Source: a bacterium (GTDB lineage: Bacteria; UBP6; UBA1177). Taken from it: a stretch of 64,000 bases of DNA. Where the stretch lies: the NCBI GenBank assembly GCA_017963125.1, contig JAGCUA010000013.1, positions 24,646-88,645 of the forward strand, written 5' to 3'. Shown here piece after piece: positions 54,433 to 62,726 of the stretch. The position numbers and the translations under genes are program-made. The notes beneath the pieces were generated by a model. The model saw only the letters and a program-made list of their open reading frames with translations. It was not told where the DNA came from and made no database searches. Within the stretch, counting starts at the first letter, position 1. Each line of letters begins with the position of its first letter.

Positions 54433-54462
54433 TTGACAAAAGCATCATATTTTTAATAAAAA
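54433..54462 (+). promoter_or_regulatory. Promoter of fabD-acpP-fabF
   Basis: TTGACA (54433-54438) with an AT-rich -10 region around 54454-54462 (TAATAA or TAAAAA at spacing 15-18), about 30 bp before the fabD ATG. The -10 assignment is ambiguous. No FapR-like or FadR-like palindrome was found by eye. Confidence 0.45.
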
Positions 54463-54490
54463 AGCGCCGGAATGCGGTTTTTGAGGTGAT

Positions 54491-55435
54491 ATGGCTAAAA
54501 GAGCTTTCATTTTCCCCGGTCAGGGGGCGCAATATGCCGGAATGGGGCGCGATTTTGTCGGGAATTTTCCTCTGTTTTCGGAAGTTTTTGAAGAAGCGTC
54601 AGAAAGGCTCGGAATAGATCTGCTTAAAACCGTGATGGATGGAACTGCCGAAGACTTGATGCGGACTGAAGTGACTCAGCCTGCGCTTCTCACCGTTTCG
54701 ACGGCGATACTCAAGGTTATTTCGCAGGAAACCGGGCTTTCGTGCGATTTTGCGGCGGGACTCAGTCTCGGTGAATATACCGCGCTTGTCCATGCAGGCG
54801 CTCTTGATTTTGCGGATGCGGTCGTTATCGCGAAAGAGCGCGGCAGAATAATGCAGGAAGCGGTTCCCGAAGGTGTCGGCGCGATGGCTCCGATAGTCGG
54901 TCTTACTTACGATGAAGTTGCTGAATTTATTAAAGAAATAAAAGGTCTTGGGGTTGTTGAGATTTCAAATTTCAATTCTCCCTCGCAGGTCGTTGTTTCG
55001 GGAAATATCGAAGCAGTACAAGCGGCTGTTGATTTTATAAAGAAAAACGCAAAAACAAGGGTGAAAGCGCTTTTCCTTCCTGTGAGCGCACCTTTTCACA
55101 CGTCGCTGCTTCGGGAAGCTTCAAAAGAATTTGAAAAAATACTCAATAAATACAGTGTGTTTGAACTGAATAAAACCGTTGTTTCGAATGTCACAGGCTT
55201 GCCTTACACCGATATTTCCGAAGTGAAACCGGCGCTCGTAAAACAGTTTTACAGCACGGTCCTCTGGAAACCGTCAGTCGAATTCATGATTGAAAACGGA
55301 CTCACCGATTTTGTTGAAATCGGCCCCGGAACATCGCTTTCAGGCCTCGTCAGAAAGACCGCAGCCGCGATGGAAAAGGAGGTCAGGATCCGGAACGTCG
55401 AAAATATGGAAACATTTAAGAACTTGGAATCATAG
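54491..55435 (+). CDS. fabD: Malonyl-CoA:ACP transacylase FabD
   Basis: 314 residues, ATG after GAGGTG. Starts FIFPGQGAQYAGMGRDF with the FPGQG motif and carries the catalytic Ser in AAGLSLGEYTALV; the acid/base His is in SAPFHTSLL. Loads malonyl groups onto ACP, the first step of fatty-acid elongation. Length and motifs are typical. First gene of fabD-acpP-fabF; fabH and fabG are not present in this block. Confidence 0.95.
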   Translation: MAKRAFIFPGQGAQYAGMGRDFVGNFPLFSEVFEEASERLGIDLLKTVMDGTAEDLMRTEVTQPALLTVSTAILKVISQETGLSCDFAAGLSLGEYTALVHAGALDFADAVVIAKERGRIMQEAVPEGVGAMAPIVGLTYDEVAEFIKEIKGLGVVEISNFNSPSQVVVSGNIEAVQAAVDFIKKNAKTRVKALFLPVSAPFHTSLLREASKEFEKILNKYSVFELNKTVVSNVTGLPYTDISEVKPALVKQFYSTVLWKPSVEFMIENGLTDFVEIGPGTSLSGLVRKTAAAMEKEVRIRNVENMETFKNLES

Positions 55436-55444
55436 GAGAAAGTT

Positions 55445-55678
55445 ATGTATTTAGAAAAAATCGCAGACATCGTCAAAAGCCACCTCGCTCTTGACGAAAG
55501 TGTTCAGATCACTCCTGAAACTTCACTGAAGGACATGAAGATCGATTCTCTGGATGTCGTTGAGATCATTATGAAAATAGAAGATGCCTTCGAAATCGAG
55601 ATCCCTGATGAAAAACTCAAGGAATTCCGCAACTTAGGCGATATCGCAGAGTATGTAAAATCGGTAAAAGAGTCTTAG
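55445..55678 (+). CDS. acpP: Acyl carrier protein
   Basis: 77 residues, acidic, with the phosphopantetheine site in MKIDSLDVVEI (Ser in DSL). ATG after TAGGAG and 9 bp from fabD. It carries growing acyl chains as thioesters. Four-helix pattern and length are typical of AcpP. Confidence 0.95.
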   Translation: MYLEKIADIVKSHLALDESVQITPETSLKDMKIDSLDVVEIIMKIEDAFEIEIPDEKLKEFRNLGDIAEYVKSVKES

Positions 55679-55681
55679 TTC

Positions 55682-56944
55682 ATGCAGAAAAGAGTTGCTG
55701 TAACCGGTTTGGGCTGTGTTACGGTTTTCGGAATCGGTAAAAAAATTCTTTTTGACAATCTTTGCGCCGGAAATTCGGCAGTTTCGCTGATTTCTTCGTT
55801 CGATACTTCGGATTTCAAGACAAAAATAGCCGCTGAAATAAAAGATTTCGATGCAAGTTTATATTTTCCGAAAAACGAAACACGGAAAATGGACCGTTTC
55901 ACGCAGTTTGCGGCAGTTGCAGCGAAGGACGCGCTTCTTGATTCAGAAATCGATTTGGAAAAACTCGACAAAAGCCGTTTCGGAGTTGTTTTAGGGGTCG
56001 GTTTCGGCGGGATTTCAACGATTTTAGAGCAGCACAAAATCCTGCTCGAGCGAGGTCCAAGGCGGGTTTCGCCTTTTGGTGTGCCGATGTGCATCCCGAA
56101 TATGGCTGCGGGAAATCTTTCGATCCTTTTCGGTGCGAAAGGTCCCAACATGACCGTTTCTACAGCATGCGCCTCGTCTTCTTATGCGATTGCCGAAGCT
56201 TTCAGGCTGATACAGAGAGGATCTGCAGACATTATGATCTGCGGCGGAAGCGAAGCTCCGATAAATCCGCTTGTTCTTGCCGCTTTTTCATCGATGCAAG
56301 CCCTTTCAAAACGAAACTGTGATCCTGAAAAGGCAAGCAGACCTTTTGACAAAGAGCGCGACGGATTTGTTCTGGGTGAGGGGAGCGGCATAGTGATTCT
56401 GGAATCTTTCGAGCATGCTCTTTCGCGAAACGCAAAAATTTATGCCGAGATCTCAGGGGCCGGAAGTTCTGCTGACGCTTATCACATAACTTCGCCCGAT
56501 CCAGATGCAAAAGGGGCTGAACGCGCGATGCGCTCGGCGCTTCTTGATTCTGGAACGGATGCTTCGGAAGTCGATTTAGTCGTTGCCCACGGAACGGGAA
56601 CTTTGGCGAATGACCCGACAGAAACAAAGGCAATAAAAGCGGTTTTCGGCGAAAAAGCTTACAAAACTCCTGTCATTTCAATAAAATCGATGCTCGGGCA
56701 CACCTTGGGCTCTGCTGCGGCGCTTGAAGCAGTCGCTGCGGTTTCTGTGATGGCTGAAGGCATGATCCCGCCGACAATAAATCTTGAAACTCCAGATCCC
56801 GAATGCGATCTTGATTATGTTCCGAATTTAGCGCGGAAAGCTGAAGTAAAATGCGTCATGACTGATTCATTCGGCTTCGGCGGACAGAATTCTGTTCTGA
56901 TATTTAAATCTGGCCGTGTGTCTATGCGGGCGAGCCGCCAGTGA
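55682..56944 (+). CDS. fabF: 3-oxoacyl-ACP synthase II (FabF)
   Basis: 420 residues. Catalytic Cys in VSTACASSSYAI, catalytic His in VVAHGTGTLANDPTE and in SMLGHTLGSAAALEA, and the Lys in FVLGEGSGIV-like MVK region; SFGFGGQNSVL closes the fold. It condenses malonyl-ACP with acyl-ACP. Three bases after acpP, so cotranscribed. Convergent with the porin-like gene. Confidence 0.95.
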   Translation: MQKRVAVTGLGCVTVFGIGKKILFDNLCAGNSAVSLISSFDTSDFKTKIAAEIKDFDASLYFPKNETRKMDRFTQFAAVAAKDALLDSEIDLEKLDKSRFGVVLGVGFGGISTILEQHKILLERGPRRVSPFGVPMCIPNMAAGNLSILFGAKGPNMTVSTACASSSYAIAEAFRLIQRGSADIMICGGSEAPINPLVLAAFSSMQALSKRNCDPEKASRPFDKERDGFVLGEGSGIVILESFEHALSRNAKIYAEISGAGSSADAYHITSPDPDAKGAERAMRSALLDSGTDASEVDLVVAHGTGTLANDPTETKAIKAVFGEKAYKTPVISIKSMLGHTLGSAAALEAVAAVSVMAEGMIPPTINLETPDPECDLDYVPNLARKAEVKCVMTDSFGFGGQNSVLIFKSGRVSMRASRQ

Positions 56945-56969
56945 TCCGATAAAAACTAGTCTGTGTTAC

Positions 56970-58322
56970 TTATTTCTTTTCTTCTTCCCAAAGGAAATCG
57001 AACGCGCCGCTGAGTGCGAGAGCGATTGCGTGAGTGTTCAATGATTCGGAAACGGTTTCATTCTTTTCGCCGTATCCGTGGAAGGTGGTTTTGTTGAAAT
57101 CATAGTCAAGTTCGATTCCCGCGTAGTCGCAGAAGTTGTAGATTATTGCGATGTTTACGCCGAGATTCGAATTGTCCTTGCTGACGATGTTTTCCTCAAA
57201 GAACGGAGCCTTGAAGTATGAAACTCTCGCCATCATGTCGACATCCCAGAGTGTCGCGTAAGGCATTGCGAAGAGTCCCCATGAAGTCAATGCTGAATCA
57301 GCGTCTTTGACACCGTCGGAAATGAGTTTGCCTTTTTCGAAATCGGGGTTGTAGAGTGCGCGGTGAGCAAGGCCGAACTCAGCTTTGAAGCCGACGGAAA
57401 TGTCGTCGCTAACGTTGTAGCCTAGATCAGCGCCTATAGCCATGAGGACGTTGTTTTTATCCTGGTCAAGACTTTCACCGTTTTTGTAGGATTCGATTTC
57501 GCCTTCTTCCGAAAGGTTGTAAACATCGAAACCGTAGTTTCTGTAAGCCTTGCCGAAAACAAGAGAAGCAGCCGCGGTCACGAAAAAATCACCTGTTTTG
57601 TTGAAGCGGATATCTGCGCCGAATGCCGGAGCGCGGAAAAGGTTTTCCTCGCCGTCAAGCACTGTTTCGTTTCCGCCGTTGAAAGCGAAAAGGGTGATCG
57701 CAAGGTCGGATTCCTTCGAAAAAATGAGGTCAACGCCGAGCGAAACGCCGAGATCGTTGAAGGCTCCGCCGAAAAAGTCCTCCTTTATCGCCGAATTTGC
57801 GAAAGCGACTTCATGGTCGTAGCCGTTTTCGATTCCGAACGGCATCGAGAAAAGACCTGCTTCAAGGTTTACATCGAGACCGAAAGTTCCTGCTGAGTTC
57901 CTGAAAGAGGGATGCTGCATTCTGAAAGAAACGTTTTTGATGACATCGAGCGTCATTTTGCCTTCGTCATCGACCGAGCCGAAATCGACAACTGCGCGGC
58001 CGTTGAACATCCTGTCGCCGCCCTGCAAGTCAAGGATCAGGTTGTCAAGACCGATTTCGTAGCTTTCTTCCTTGTTTACATCGCCGTCTTCGATGTTGAT
58101 ACCTGCAGAAACGCCGCCGAAAACAGTCTCATTGAAGTAGGGGTTACGCTCGAAAGCGAGTTTGTCTTCCTCTTCTTCAGCTTCTGCTGCTTCTCCTTCA
58201 GCGGGAGCTTCAGCAGCTTCGACTGTTGATTCTTTTGTTTCTTCGTTTGCCTGAGATTCCTGAGCAAACAATGAAAAAGATACTGCGCAGCAAATCATTG
58301 CCGCAAAAAAGAAATTACGCAT
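56970..58322 (-). CDS. Outer-membrane porin-like beta-barrel protein
   Basis: 450 residues. Signal peptide MRNFFFAAMICCAVSFSLFA followed by an Ala/Glu-rich acidic segment (about 22-55), then a series of amphipathic strands with aromatic belts (NPYFNETVFGGVSAGINIEDGD, VSVDLIFSKESDLAITLFAFNGG, AALSLVFGKAYRNYGFDV, ISVGFKAEFGLAHRALY, ATLWDVDMMARVSYFKAPFFEE) and a C-terminal strand ending FDFLWEEEKK. This fits a phosphate-selective-porin O/P-like or generic 16-strand barrel; the terminal residue is not the usual Phe. Function: passive uptake of small solutes, substrate unknown. Promoter at 58437-58464. Confidence 0.8.
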   Translation of the reverse strand: MRNFFFAAMICCAVSFSLFAQESQANEETKESTVEAAEAPAEGEAAEAEEEEDKLAFERNPYFNETVFGGVSAGINIEDGDVNKEESYEIGLDNLILDLQGGDRMFNGRAVVDFGSVDDEGKMTLDVIKNVSFRMQHPSFRNSAGTFGLDVNLEAGLFSMPFGIENGYDHEVAFANSAIKEDFFGGAFNDLGVSLGVDLIFSKESDLAITLFAFNGGNETVLDGEENLFRAPAFGADIRFNKTGDFFVTAAASLVFGKAYRNYGFDVYNLSEEGEIESYKNGESLDQDKNNVLMAIGADLGYNVSDDISVGFKAEFGLAHRALYNPDFEKGKLISDGVKDADSALTSWGLFAMPYATLWDVDMMARVSYFKAPFFEENIVSKDNSNLGVNIAIIYNFCDYAGIELDYDFNKTTFHGYGEKNETVSESLNTHAIALALSGAFDFLWEEEKK

Positions 58323-58436
58323 GAAAAACCTCCAATAAATTGAAATTATTAAAAAAACATGCCAAAAAGAGAAACTTCAAACTGATTTCTTAACAAAAAA
58401 TTAAGTTTTTAAAGAACAATTTAATTAGCAAAAGCT

Positions 58437-58464
58437 AATTTAGTTGGAATTTTTTATTTGTCAA
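58437..58464 (-). promoter_or_regulatory. Promoter of the porin-like gene, overlapping an inverted repeat
   Basis: On the minus strand TTGACA (58459-58464), a 16-bp spacer and TAAATT (58437-58442). The -10 overlaps the AATTAGC-AAAA-GCTAATT inverted repeat at 58423-58440, which could be an operator. The leader is about 105 bp and contains nothing recognisable. Confidence 0.55.
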
Positions 58465-58499
58465 CAGAAAAAATTATTTTTTTGGAAAATGTTTCAGGT

Positions 58500-59126
58500 T
58501 TAGAATCTGAATCCGACCGATGTGAACATTCCGCCTTTGGTAGGAGATACCGATAAACTGCTCACTTCTATCTTCTGATTTTGGTTCGGAACCGGTCTTT
58601 TGGTTGCTGTAAAAATTATTCCTCCGAGAATGAATGTGCCGCCGATTACACCCATTGAAATTGCTGCGTCCCTAAACTTTTTATATTGTTTGTACTCATC
58701 TTCGTCTGTTCTTTCACGTCCGTAAATGTTTATATATGTGTAATCATCGTGTTGTTTCATACAATATATCATTATCGGCATTACTTCCGTCAAAGCTGTT
58801 CCTCCCAAAATAAGTAATGTAATTCCGAAGCCTTTGTATGGTCTGTAGTATCGGACTTGCTCAGTATTTTCCTCAACGATACTCTGGCTGTCCGGCTCTA
58901 TGGATTTTTGTTTCCGGACTCCGTTTTTCAAATTTTCGATCTCGTTTTCAGCTTCAAAACTGCAGATTCCGTTCGGAAATTTTTCGAGATAATTTTGCCA
59001 GACTTCCGGGCTTTCGGCTCTTCTTGCATACTCGCACGCCTGCTGGTCCCGCACATCTTCGGAAGTTTCTGCAAAAACACCTACTGCCGCAAACAGTACG
59101 GCGACAAAAACAAAAAACTTTTTCAT
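58500..59126 (-). CDS. Exported membrane protein of unknown function under a WYL-operator promoter
   Basis: 208 residues from the ATG at 59126, after GAGGAG. Signal peptide MKKFFVFVAVLFAAVGVFA. A TPR-like helix pair (ACEYARRAESPEVWQNYLEKFPNGIC), which in other proteins follows caspase-like or DUF domains, is followed by a basic segment and two membrane helices (GITLLILGGTALTEVMPIMIY at about 105-125 and ISMGVIGGTFILGGIIFTA at about 155-175). The end reads SVGFRF, an outer-membrane-type terminus. The family is not recognised. The promoter carries the same palindrome as the WYL gene and the DUF1566 gene, so it is likely coregulated with them. Confidence 0.65.
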   Translation of the reverse strand: MKKFFVFVAVLFAAVGVFAETSEDVRDQQACEYARRAESPEVWQNYLEKFPNGICSFEAENEIENLKNGVRKQKSIEPDSQSIVEENTEQVRYYRPYKGFGITLLILGGTALTEVMPIMIYCMKQHDDYTYINIYGRERTDEDEYKQYKKFRDAAISMGVIGGTFILGGIIFTATKRPVPNQNQKIEVSSLSVSPTKGGMFTSVGFRF

Positions 59127-59164
59127 TTTCTCCTCCAAAAAGTTAAAAAACTAAAGCATGGAGG

Positions 59165-59198
59165 ATTATACCCGTCATATCAGGCACATACCGCCTGA
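59165..59198 (-). promoter_or_regulatory. WYL operator and promoter, copy 1
   Basis: Imperfect palindrome TCAGGC (59180-59185), 7-bp centre, GCCTGA (59193-59198). On the minus strand it ends exactly 9 bp before the -10 box TATAAT (complement of 59165-59170), upstream of the gene at 58500-59126. No good -35 hexamer exists, so the palindrome occupies the -35 position. Confidence 0.75.
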
Positions 59199-59279
59199 GA
59201 TGAAAATTTTTTGAAAATTATTTACTTTGTCTCGGCATCCATGAAGCAGGGGAGCTCCCGTAAGGCTGAGAGGTCAAAT

Positions 59280-60245
59280 TTATTTACAGAATTTTTCGTG
59301 GAGTTTTCTGATGTTCTGGAGCCACTGTTCGCGCAGTTCAACGGGAGAAACGATCTCGCAGTCCGGAGAATGGGCCATGACGCGGGCGATTATCTCATTG
59401 TGGCGTTCTCCTACCGGCAGCGTTATCTCGAGGCATTTTCTGCCGTCGATGACGAGTTCTTTCGTGATCTGGCTTTTATGCCATTTCTGCTTTACGACAT
59501 GGTAGTAGGCCGGCTCGTAAACACGGATCACGGCGAGTTCCGAACTGGTCGACTTGAACATTCCGAAGCAGCTTTCGACATACCTGTCGATTTCTGATTT
59601 TGTGAATATCTGTTCGCAGTTTTCCTCAAGCACTTCACTTTTAACGAAACGTGAAACAAGGAATACGCGCAGCTCGTTTCTTTTGCGGCAGAAAGCCAAA
59701 AGATACCACTTTCCGAAATAATTTATGAGCCTTATCGGTTCTATCGTTCTCGTGGTTTCATCGCCTTTTGCATCGAGATAGGTGATGTGAACGCACTTTT
59801 TCATTATGAAAGATTCGAGAATGTTCCTGAAATCCTTGAGTTCGAGAATGTCTGTATCGGAAGAATCATAGGTTATCTTGTCAAGCAGGGCATCGAATTC
59901 CTCTGGAATGTAGCTCGATATTTTTGACAAGATTTCTCCTGAAATTATAGGCACATAAGGAATTCCGTTGAGCTTGAACGAATCGGAAAAACGCTTGACG
60001 AAAATATAGTAGAAAACTGCATCGTCAAACGAGTCAAAAAGCATTTCAAAAGGCGTAACGTAAACATAGCCGCCTTTGCCTTTCTGGTATTTCAGCGGCG
60101 CGGAAAGGAAATTCCGCATGTATTCGATATCGCGCATAACTGTGTCGATATGAACTTCAAAATGATCCGCTACCTCTTTTCTCGTCACGAAACCTTTGAC
60201 TTTGATCATGTGGTTTATGAAAGCCACTCTTTCAAGATTTGCCAT
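59280..60245 (-). CDS. WYL-domain transcriptional regulator (CapW/BrxR-like layout)
   Basis: 321 residues from the ATG at 60245 after GGGAGG; a longer frame starts 19 codons upstream across the operator. N-terminal winged helix (LERVAFINHMIKVKGFVTRKEVADHFEVHIDTVMRDIEYM), WYL domain in the middle (CVHITYLDAKGDETTRTIEPIRLINYFGKWYLLAFC), and a C-terminal WCX-like region (ITLPVGERHNEIIARVMAHSPDCEIVSPVELREQWL). WYL regulators bind inverted repeats and respond to nucleic-acid or nucleotide ligands; the CapW/BrxR group controls phage-defence islands. The same palindrome lies before this gene, the membrane protein and the DUF1566 gene, which supports autoregulation of a three-promoter regulon. Confidence 0.85.
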   Translation of the reverse strand: MANLERVAFINHMIKVKGFVTRKEVADHFEVHIDTVMRDIEYMRNFLSAPLKYQKGKGGYVYVTPFEMLFDSFDDAVFYYIFVKRFSDSFKLNGIPYVPIISGEILSKISSYIPEEFDALLDKITYDSSDTDILELKDFRNILESFIMKKCVHITYLDAKGDETTRTIEPIRLINYFGKWYLLAFCRKRNELRVFLVSRFVKSEVLEENCEQIFTKSEIDRYVESCFGMFKSTSSELAVIRVYEPAYYHVVKQKWHKSQITKELVIDGRKCLEITLPVGERHNEIIARVMAHSPDCEIVSPVELREQWLQNIRKLHEKFCK

Positions 60246-60279
60246 CTCACTGCCTCCCGAAACAAAATAATCGGAATCG

Positions 60280-60313
60280 ATCATACTCGCGAAGTCAGGC
60301 ATATACCGCCTGA
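60280..60313 (-). promoter_or_regulatory. WYL operator and promoter, copy 2 (autoregulatory)
   Basis: TCAGGC (60295-60300), 7-bp centre, GCCTGA (60308-60313). On the minus strand it ends 9 bp before TATGAT (complement of 60280-60285), in front of the WYL gene itself. Confidence 0.75.
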
Positions 60314-60466
60314 GTTGAGAAAATCCATACTTTTTTCGGTGATTTTTTCAAAAATCCTCTGATTATTGCATCGGAGCGGTGCTTTAACTTGCATCATCTT
60401 TGCTTTTCTCTATAATTTTTCGGTTTTTTTGTCGTTTTGGCTCAAAATATGAACAAAAATATCATC

Positions 60467-60500
60467 TCAGGCACTATATGCCGGAGTTGATGAGTAAAAT
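60467..60500 (+). promoter_or_regulatory. WYL operator and promoter, copy 3
   Basis: TCAGGC (60467-60472), 7-bp centre, GCCGGA (60480-60485), then 9 bp and a -10 box TAAAAT (60495-60500). It drives the DUF1566-like gene at 60542. The 60314-60466 stretch between copies 2 and 3 shows no gene. Confidence 0.75.
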
Positions 60501-60541
60501 GGAAGGGATTTTGTTGGGTTTGCTTAAAAAGGAGAAGAAAA

Positions 60542-61432
60542 ATGTCTTTGCAAGATTTTATAACGAAGCAAAAATTTAAAGCACTAATTACTGATTATGG
60601 AGACTATTTTGAATTTGATGTGCCTTCTTTTGGAGGCATGTTAGCTGTTCAGAAAGGATTTGCTCCTTCCCTTAATTGGTATGAAGCAAAAGAATATGCA
60701 AAAAATCTTAATTTAGGCGGTTATAATGATTGGACAATTCCGACAAAAGAAGAATTAATAGCATTGTTTCAATTACAAAAAATATATAAGCTAGAGGAAA
60801 GCGATGATTCGTTTTGGTCATCGACTTATGTAGGTAGACTATCTACAGATCCAAGTCTTTTTACAGTATCGTTTTTAGTAAACTCGGATGATACAGGTTT
60901 GGTGCTATCAACATCATTAGATTTCTATCCATTGGGAAAAGTATTTTTTGCACGACCTGCAGACTGGTATAGCCGTTATAATGTACGTTGTGTACGAATA
61001 GATGGGGCTGGAGAACAAGAAAAATATAGAGACCGGACGAATTTTGTAAAATTAGTAGCGAAAAATATAAGTTGGACTTCTTCTGCAGAAGAATTAATTG
61101 AAAATTTTATAGACAGGGGAGATTATATAGAGTTTAAAAAACCTGTCGGAACAATAAAAATGATTCAAAAAATTGGAAAGAAAATATTTTTTAAAGCCAA
61201 AGAAGAATTTTTTGAAGAATTGAATGGGTACTTAAGAAGTCTTCGTTCTGGTGGTTATAATGATTGGCGTATTCCAACACCAGAAGAGTGTAAAATAATC
61301 GATCAAATAAAAATTTTTTCAGGGATACATTATGACTTTGAATCGCGGGATCTGCACTATCTTAATTATCTGAAGCCAGATATGCCAAATGATAGATCAC
61401 TTTTATCAATAAATCTTTTTGCTGTTCGATAA
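60542..61432 (+). CDS. Cytoplasmic DUF1566 protein, second domain truncated
   Basis: 296 residues, ATG after AAGGAG. Unlike its relatives in this window it has no signal peptide or linker. The first DUF1566 domain is complete (NWYEAKEYAKNLNLGGYNDWTIPTKEEL, SFWSSTYVG, YNVRCVRIDG). The second (IFFKAKEEFFEELNGYLRSLRSGGYNDWRIPTPEEC) stops at LLSINLFAVR before its closing motif. In a different frame the next bases read VVLDGWVNVKRYFCF, which suits the missing strand, so a frameshift around 61415-61430 probably truncated it. The codon use is AT-rich compared with the other genes. Controlled by the WYL operator copy 3. Role unknown. Confidence 0.75.
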   Translation: MSLQDFITKQKFKALITDYGDYFEFDVPSFGGMLAVQKGFAPSLNWYEAKEYAKNLNLGGYNDWTIPTKEELIALFQLQKIYKLEESDDSFWSSTYVGRLSTDPSLFTVSFLVNSDDTGLVLSTSLDFYPLGKVFFARPADWYSRYNVRCVRIDGAGEQEKYRDRTNFVKLVAKNISWTSSAEELIENFIDRGDYIEFKKPVGTIKMIQKIGKKIFFKAKEEFFEELNGYLRSLRSGGYNDWRIPTPEECKIIDQIKIFSGIHYDFESRDLHYLNYLKPDMPNDRSLLSINLFAVR

Positions 61433-61483
61433 AGGTTGTTCTTGATGGATGGGTAAATGTCAAGCGATATTTTTGTTTTTTCT

Positions 61484-61659
61484 AAAATTAGCGAGGCTGC
61501 AGGACGAGGTAATGCTCAAGCTCGACACAACCTTGGTTAGTTATATTGTGGAGGTTATGTGTGGTAACACAAAATTATTCTGATGCAATCAAATGGTTCA
61601 AGAAAGCAGCTGAACAAGGTTTTCCTAACGCTATAGAGGCTCTTAAGAAACTTGAATGA
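61484..61659 (+). pseudogene. Remnant of a Sel1-repeat protein
   Basis: One frame reads AAGRGNAQARHNLG then a stop codon (TAG at 61535), and the next frame continues VTQNYSDAIKWFKKAAEQGFPNAIEALKKLE to a stop at 61657. Together they match the Sel1-like repeat (AAxxGxAxAQxxLGxxY..GxGVxQ(N/D)YxxAxKWxxKAAEQG). One frameshift and one stop codon separate the halves. No start codon or ribosome-binding site found. The gap from 61433 to 61682 holds this remnant only. Confidence 0.6.
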
Positions 61660-61682
61660 CAATAAATAACCGGCATTGAAAA

Positions 61683-62624
61683 ATGAGAAAAAAGAGAATT
61701 GAAACAATTGTCAAGGAACTAATTCACCCTTTTTTACCCAATGACAGGGAGAAGTTAAAACTTAAATGTTTAGTTCGAAAATATGGATATGAATTGGTTG
61801 TTGACAGTGCTTATGCAGGTGCAGAACAATATTTGGTTCATGATAAGCAAGGACAATTAAACGAAAAAGTTGTACGCAATTTTTTTAACCAACTTGGTGG
61901 TATTGTTTATAACAAATCTCTTCCACCTATAGAACAAGAGATTCGTCATATAAATAGTGTAGGGAAATCCACTTTTCCTGAAGATTGGGATTCACGAAAA
62001 GGCAAAATTTTGCTACATAATTATGTGACAGCATTGAAATATTCACGTGATTGGCAAGAAAAGACGATATTAGATGATTTGCGTGGAGACACATTACGCT
62101 ATACAAGGGGTTCGAAGAATTGGTCGAATTGGTCAGAAATGATGCAAGCATGGATAGACTATCTTTACAATAGTAAGAAAGATAGCTCAACTATTGAGCA
62201 ATCCGGAACGATTTTACCAGAAGGCCTTTTTGTGAAACTTCCATCTAATTTTTGTTCTATCTGTAAACAAATCAACGCAAGTTACGAAAACAATCTCTAT
62301 GATTGCACAGCAGTAATGATGCGCCGTTTACTGGAAGATTTACTTGTTTTATCTTATCAAAACGCTGAGATTGAGAATGAAATAATGGCCAACGATGGAA
62401 AATATCATGTTTCGCTTGACTCTATGATAAAAAATGCAGTAACTAATTCGAAATTAGCTCTATCGTGTAACACAAAAAACGACATGAGACATTTTAAAGA
62501 TCTCGGTAATTATTCTGCACATAAAATTTGGTATAACTGCACTAAAGAAGATTTGGAGCCTCATATTCATAAATATCGAGTTGTGATTGAAGAACTCTTT
62601 TATAAATCTGGGATTAAAAAGTAA
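61683..62624 (+). CDS. Protein with DUF4145/HEPN-like C-terminal domain
   Basis: 313 residues, low GC. The first half (IETIVKELIHPFLPNDREKLKLKCLVRKYGYELVVDSAY) is a helical region with no family I recognise. The C-terminal part (INASYENNLYDCTAVMMRRLLEDLLVLSYQNAE, CNTKNDMRHFKDLGNYSAHKIWYNCTKEDLEPHIHKYRVVIEELFYKSG) has the pattern of DUF4145, a HEPN-superfamily fold, including the R...GN(Y/x)xAH segment. HEPN domains are often RNases in defence and toxin systems, but the conserved Rx4-6H is not clean here (RHF...AH). It is next to an Abi gene and a WYL regulator, so a defence role is suggestive only. Confidence 0.62.
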   Translation: MRKKRIETIVKELIHPFLPNDREKLKLKCLVRKYGYELVVDSAYAGAEQYLVHDKQGQLNEKVVRNFFNQLGGIVYNKSLPPIEQEIRHINSVGKSTFPEDWDSRKGKILLHNYVTALKYSRDWQEKTILDDLRGDTLRYTRGSKNWSNWSEMMQAWIDYLYNSKKDSSTIEQSGTILPEGLFVKLPSNFCSICKQINASYENNLYDCTAVMMRRLLEDLLVLSYQNAEIENEIMANDGKYHVSLDSMIKNAVTNSKLALSCNTKNDMRHFKDLGNYSAHKIWYNCTKEDLEPHIHKYRVVIEELFYKSGIKK

Positions 62625-62694
62625 ATTTTTGAAGATGAACAATGCCCCCGCTCAACAAACTCAAATCCGGCGAAAGCTGAACCTTAAAAACCTG

Positions 62695-62724
62695 CAGGCG
62701 AGCAGACCTAAGCTCCGACAAAAA
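62695..62724. repeat. 30-bp direct repeat, left copy, flanking the Abi gene
   Basis: Identical over 30 bp to 63694-63723, core GGCGAGCAGACCTAAGCTCC; with one mismatch it extends about 5 bp to the left. It ends 2 bp from the stop codon of the Abi gene. The copies are 999 bp apart. Confidence 0.9.
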
Positions 62725-62726
62725 TT

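Noticed and set aside
59246..59273. Sequence resembling the 5' half of a TPP riboswitch (GGGGAGC...AAGGCTGAGAGG)
   Set aside because: The second half (ACCTGAT, GATAATGCCAGCG-type segments) is absent, it lies downstream of the WYL gene on that strand's reading, and no thiamine gene follows. Likely chance or a fragment.
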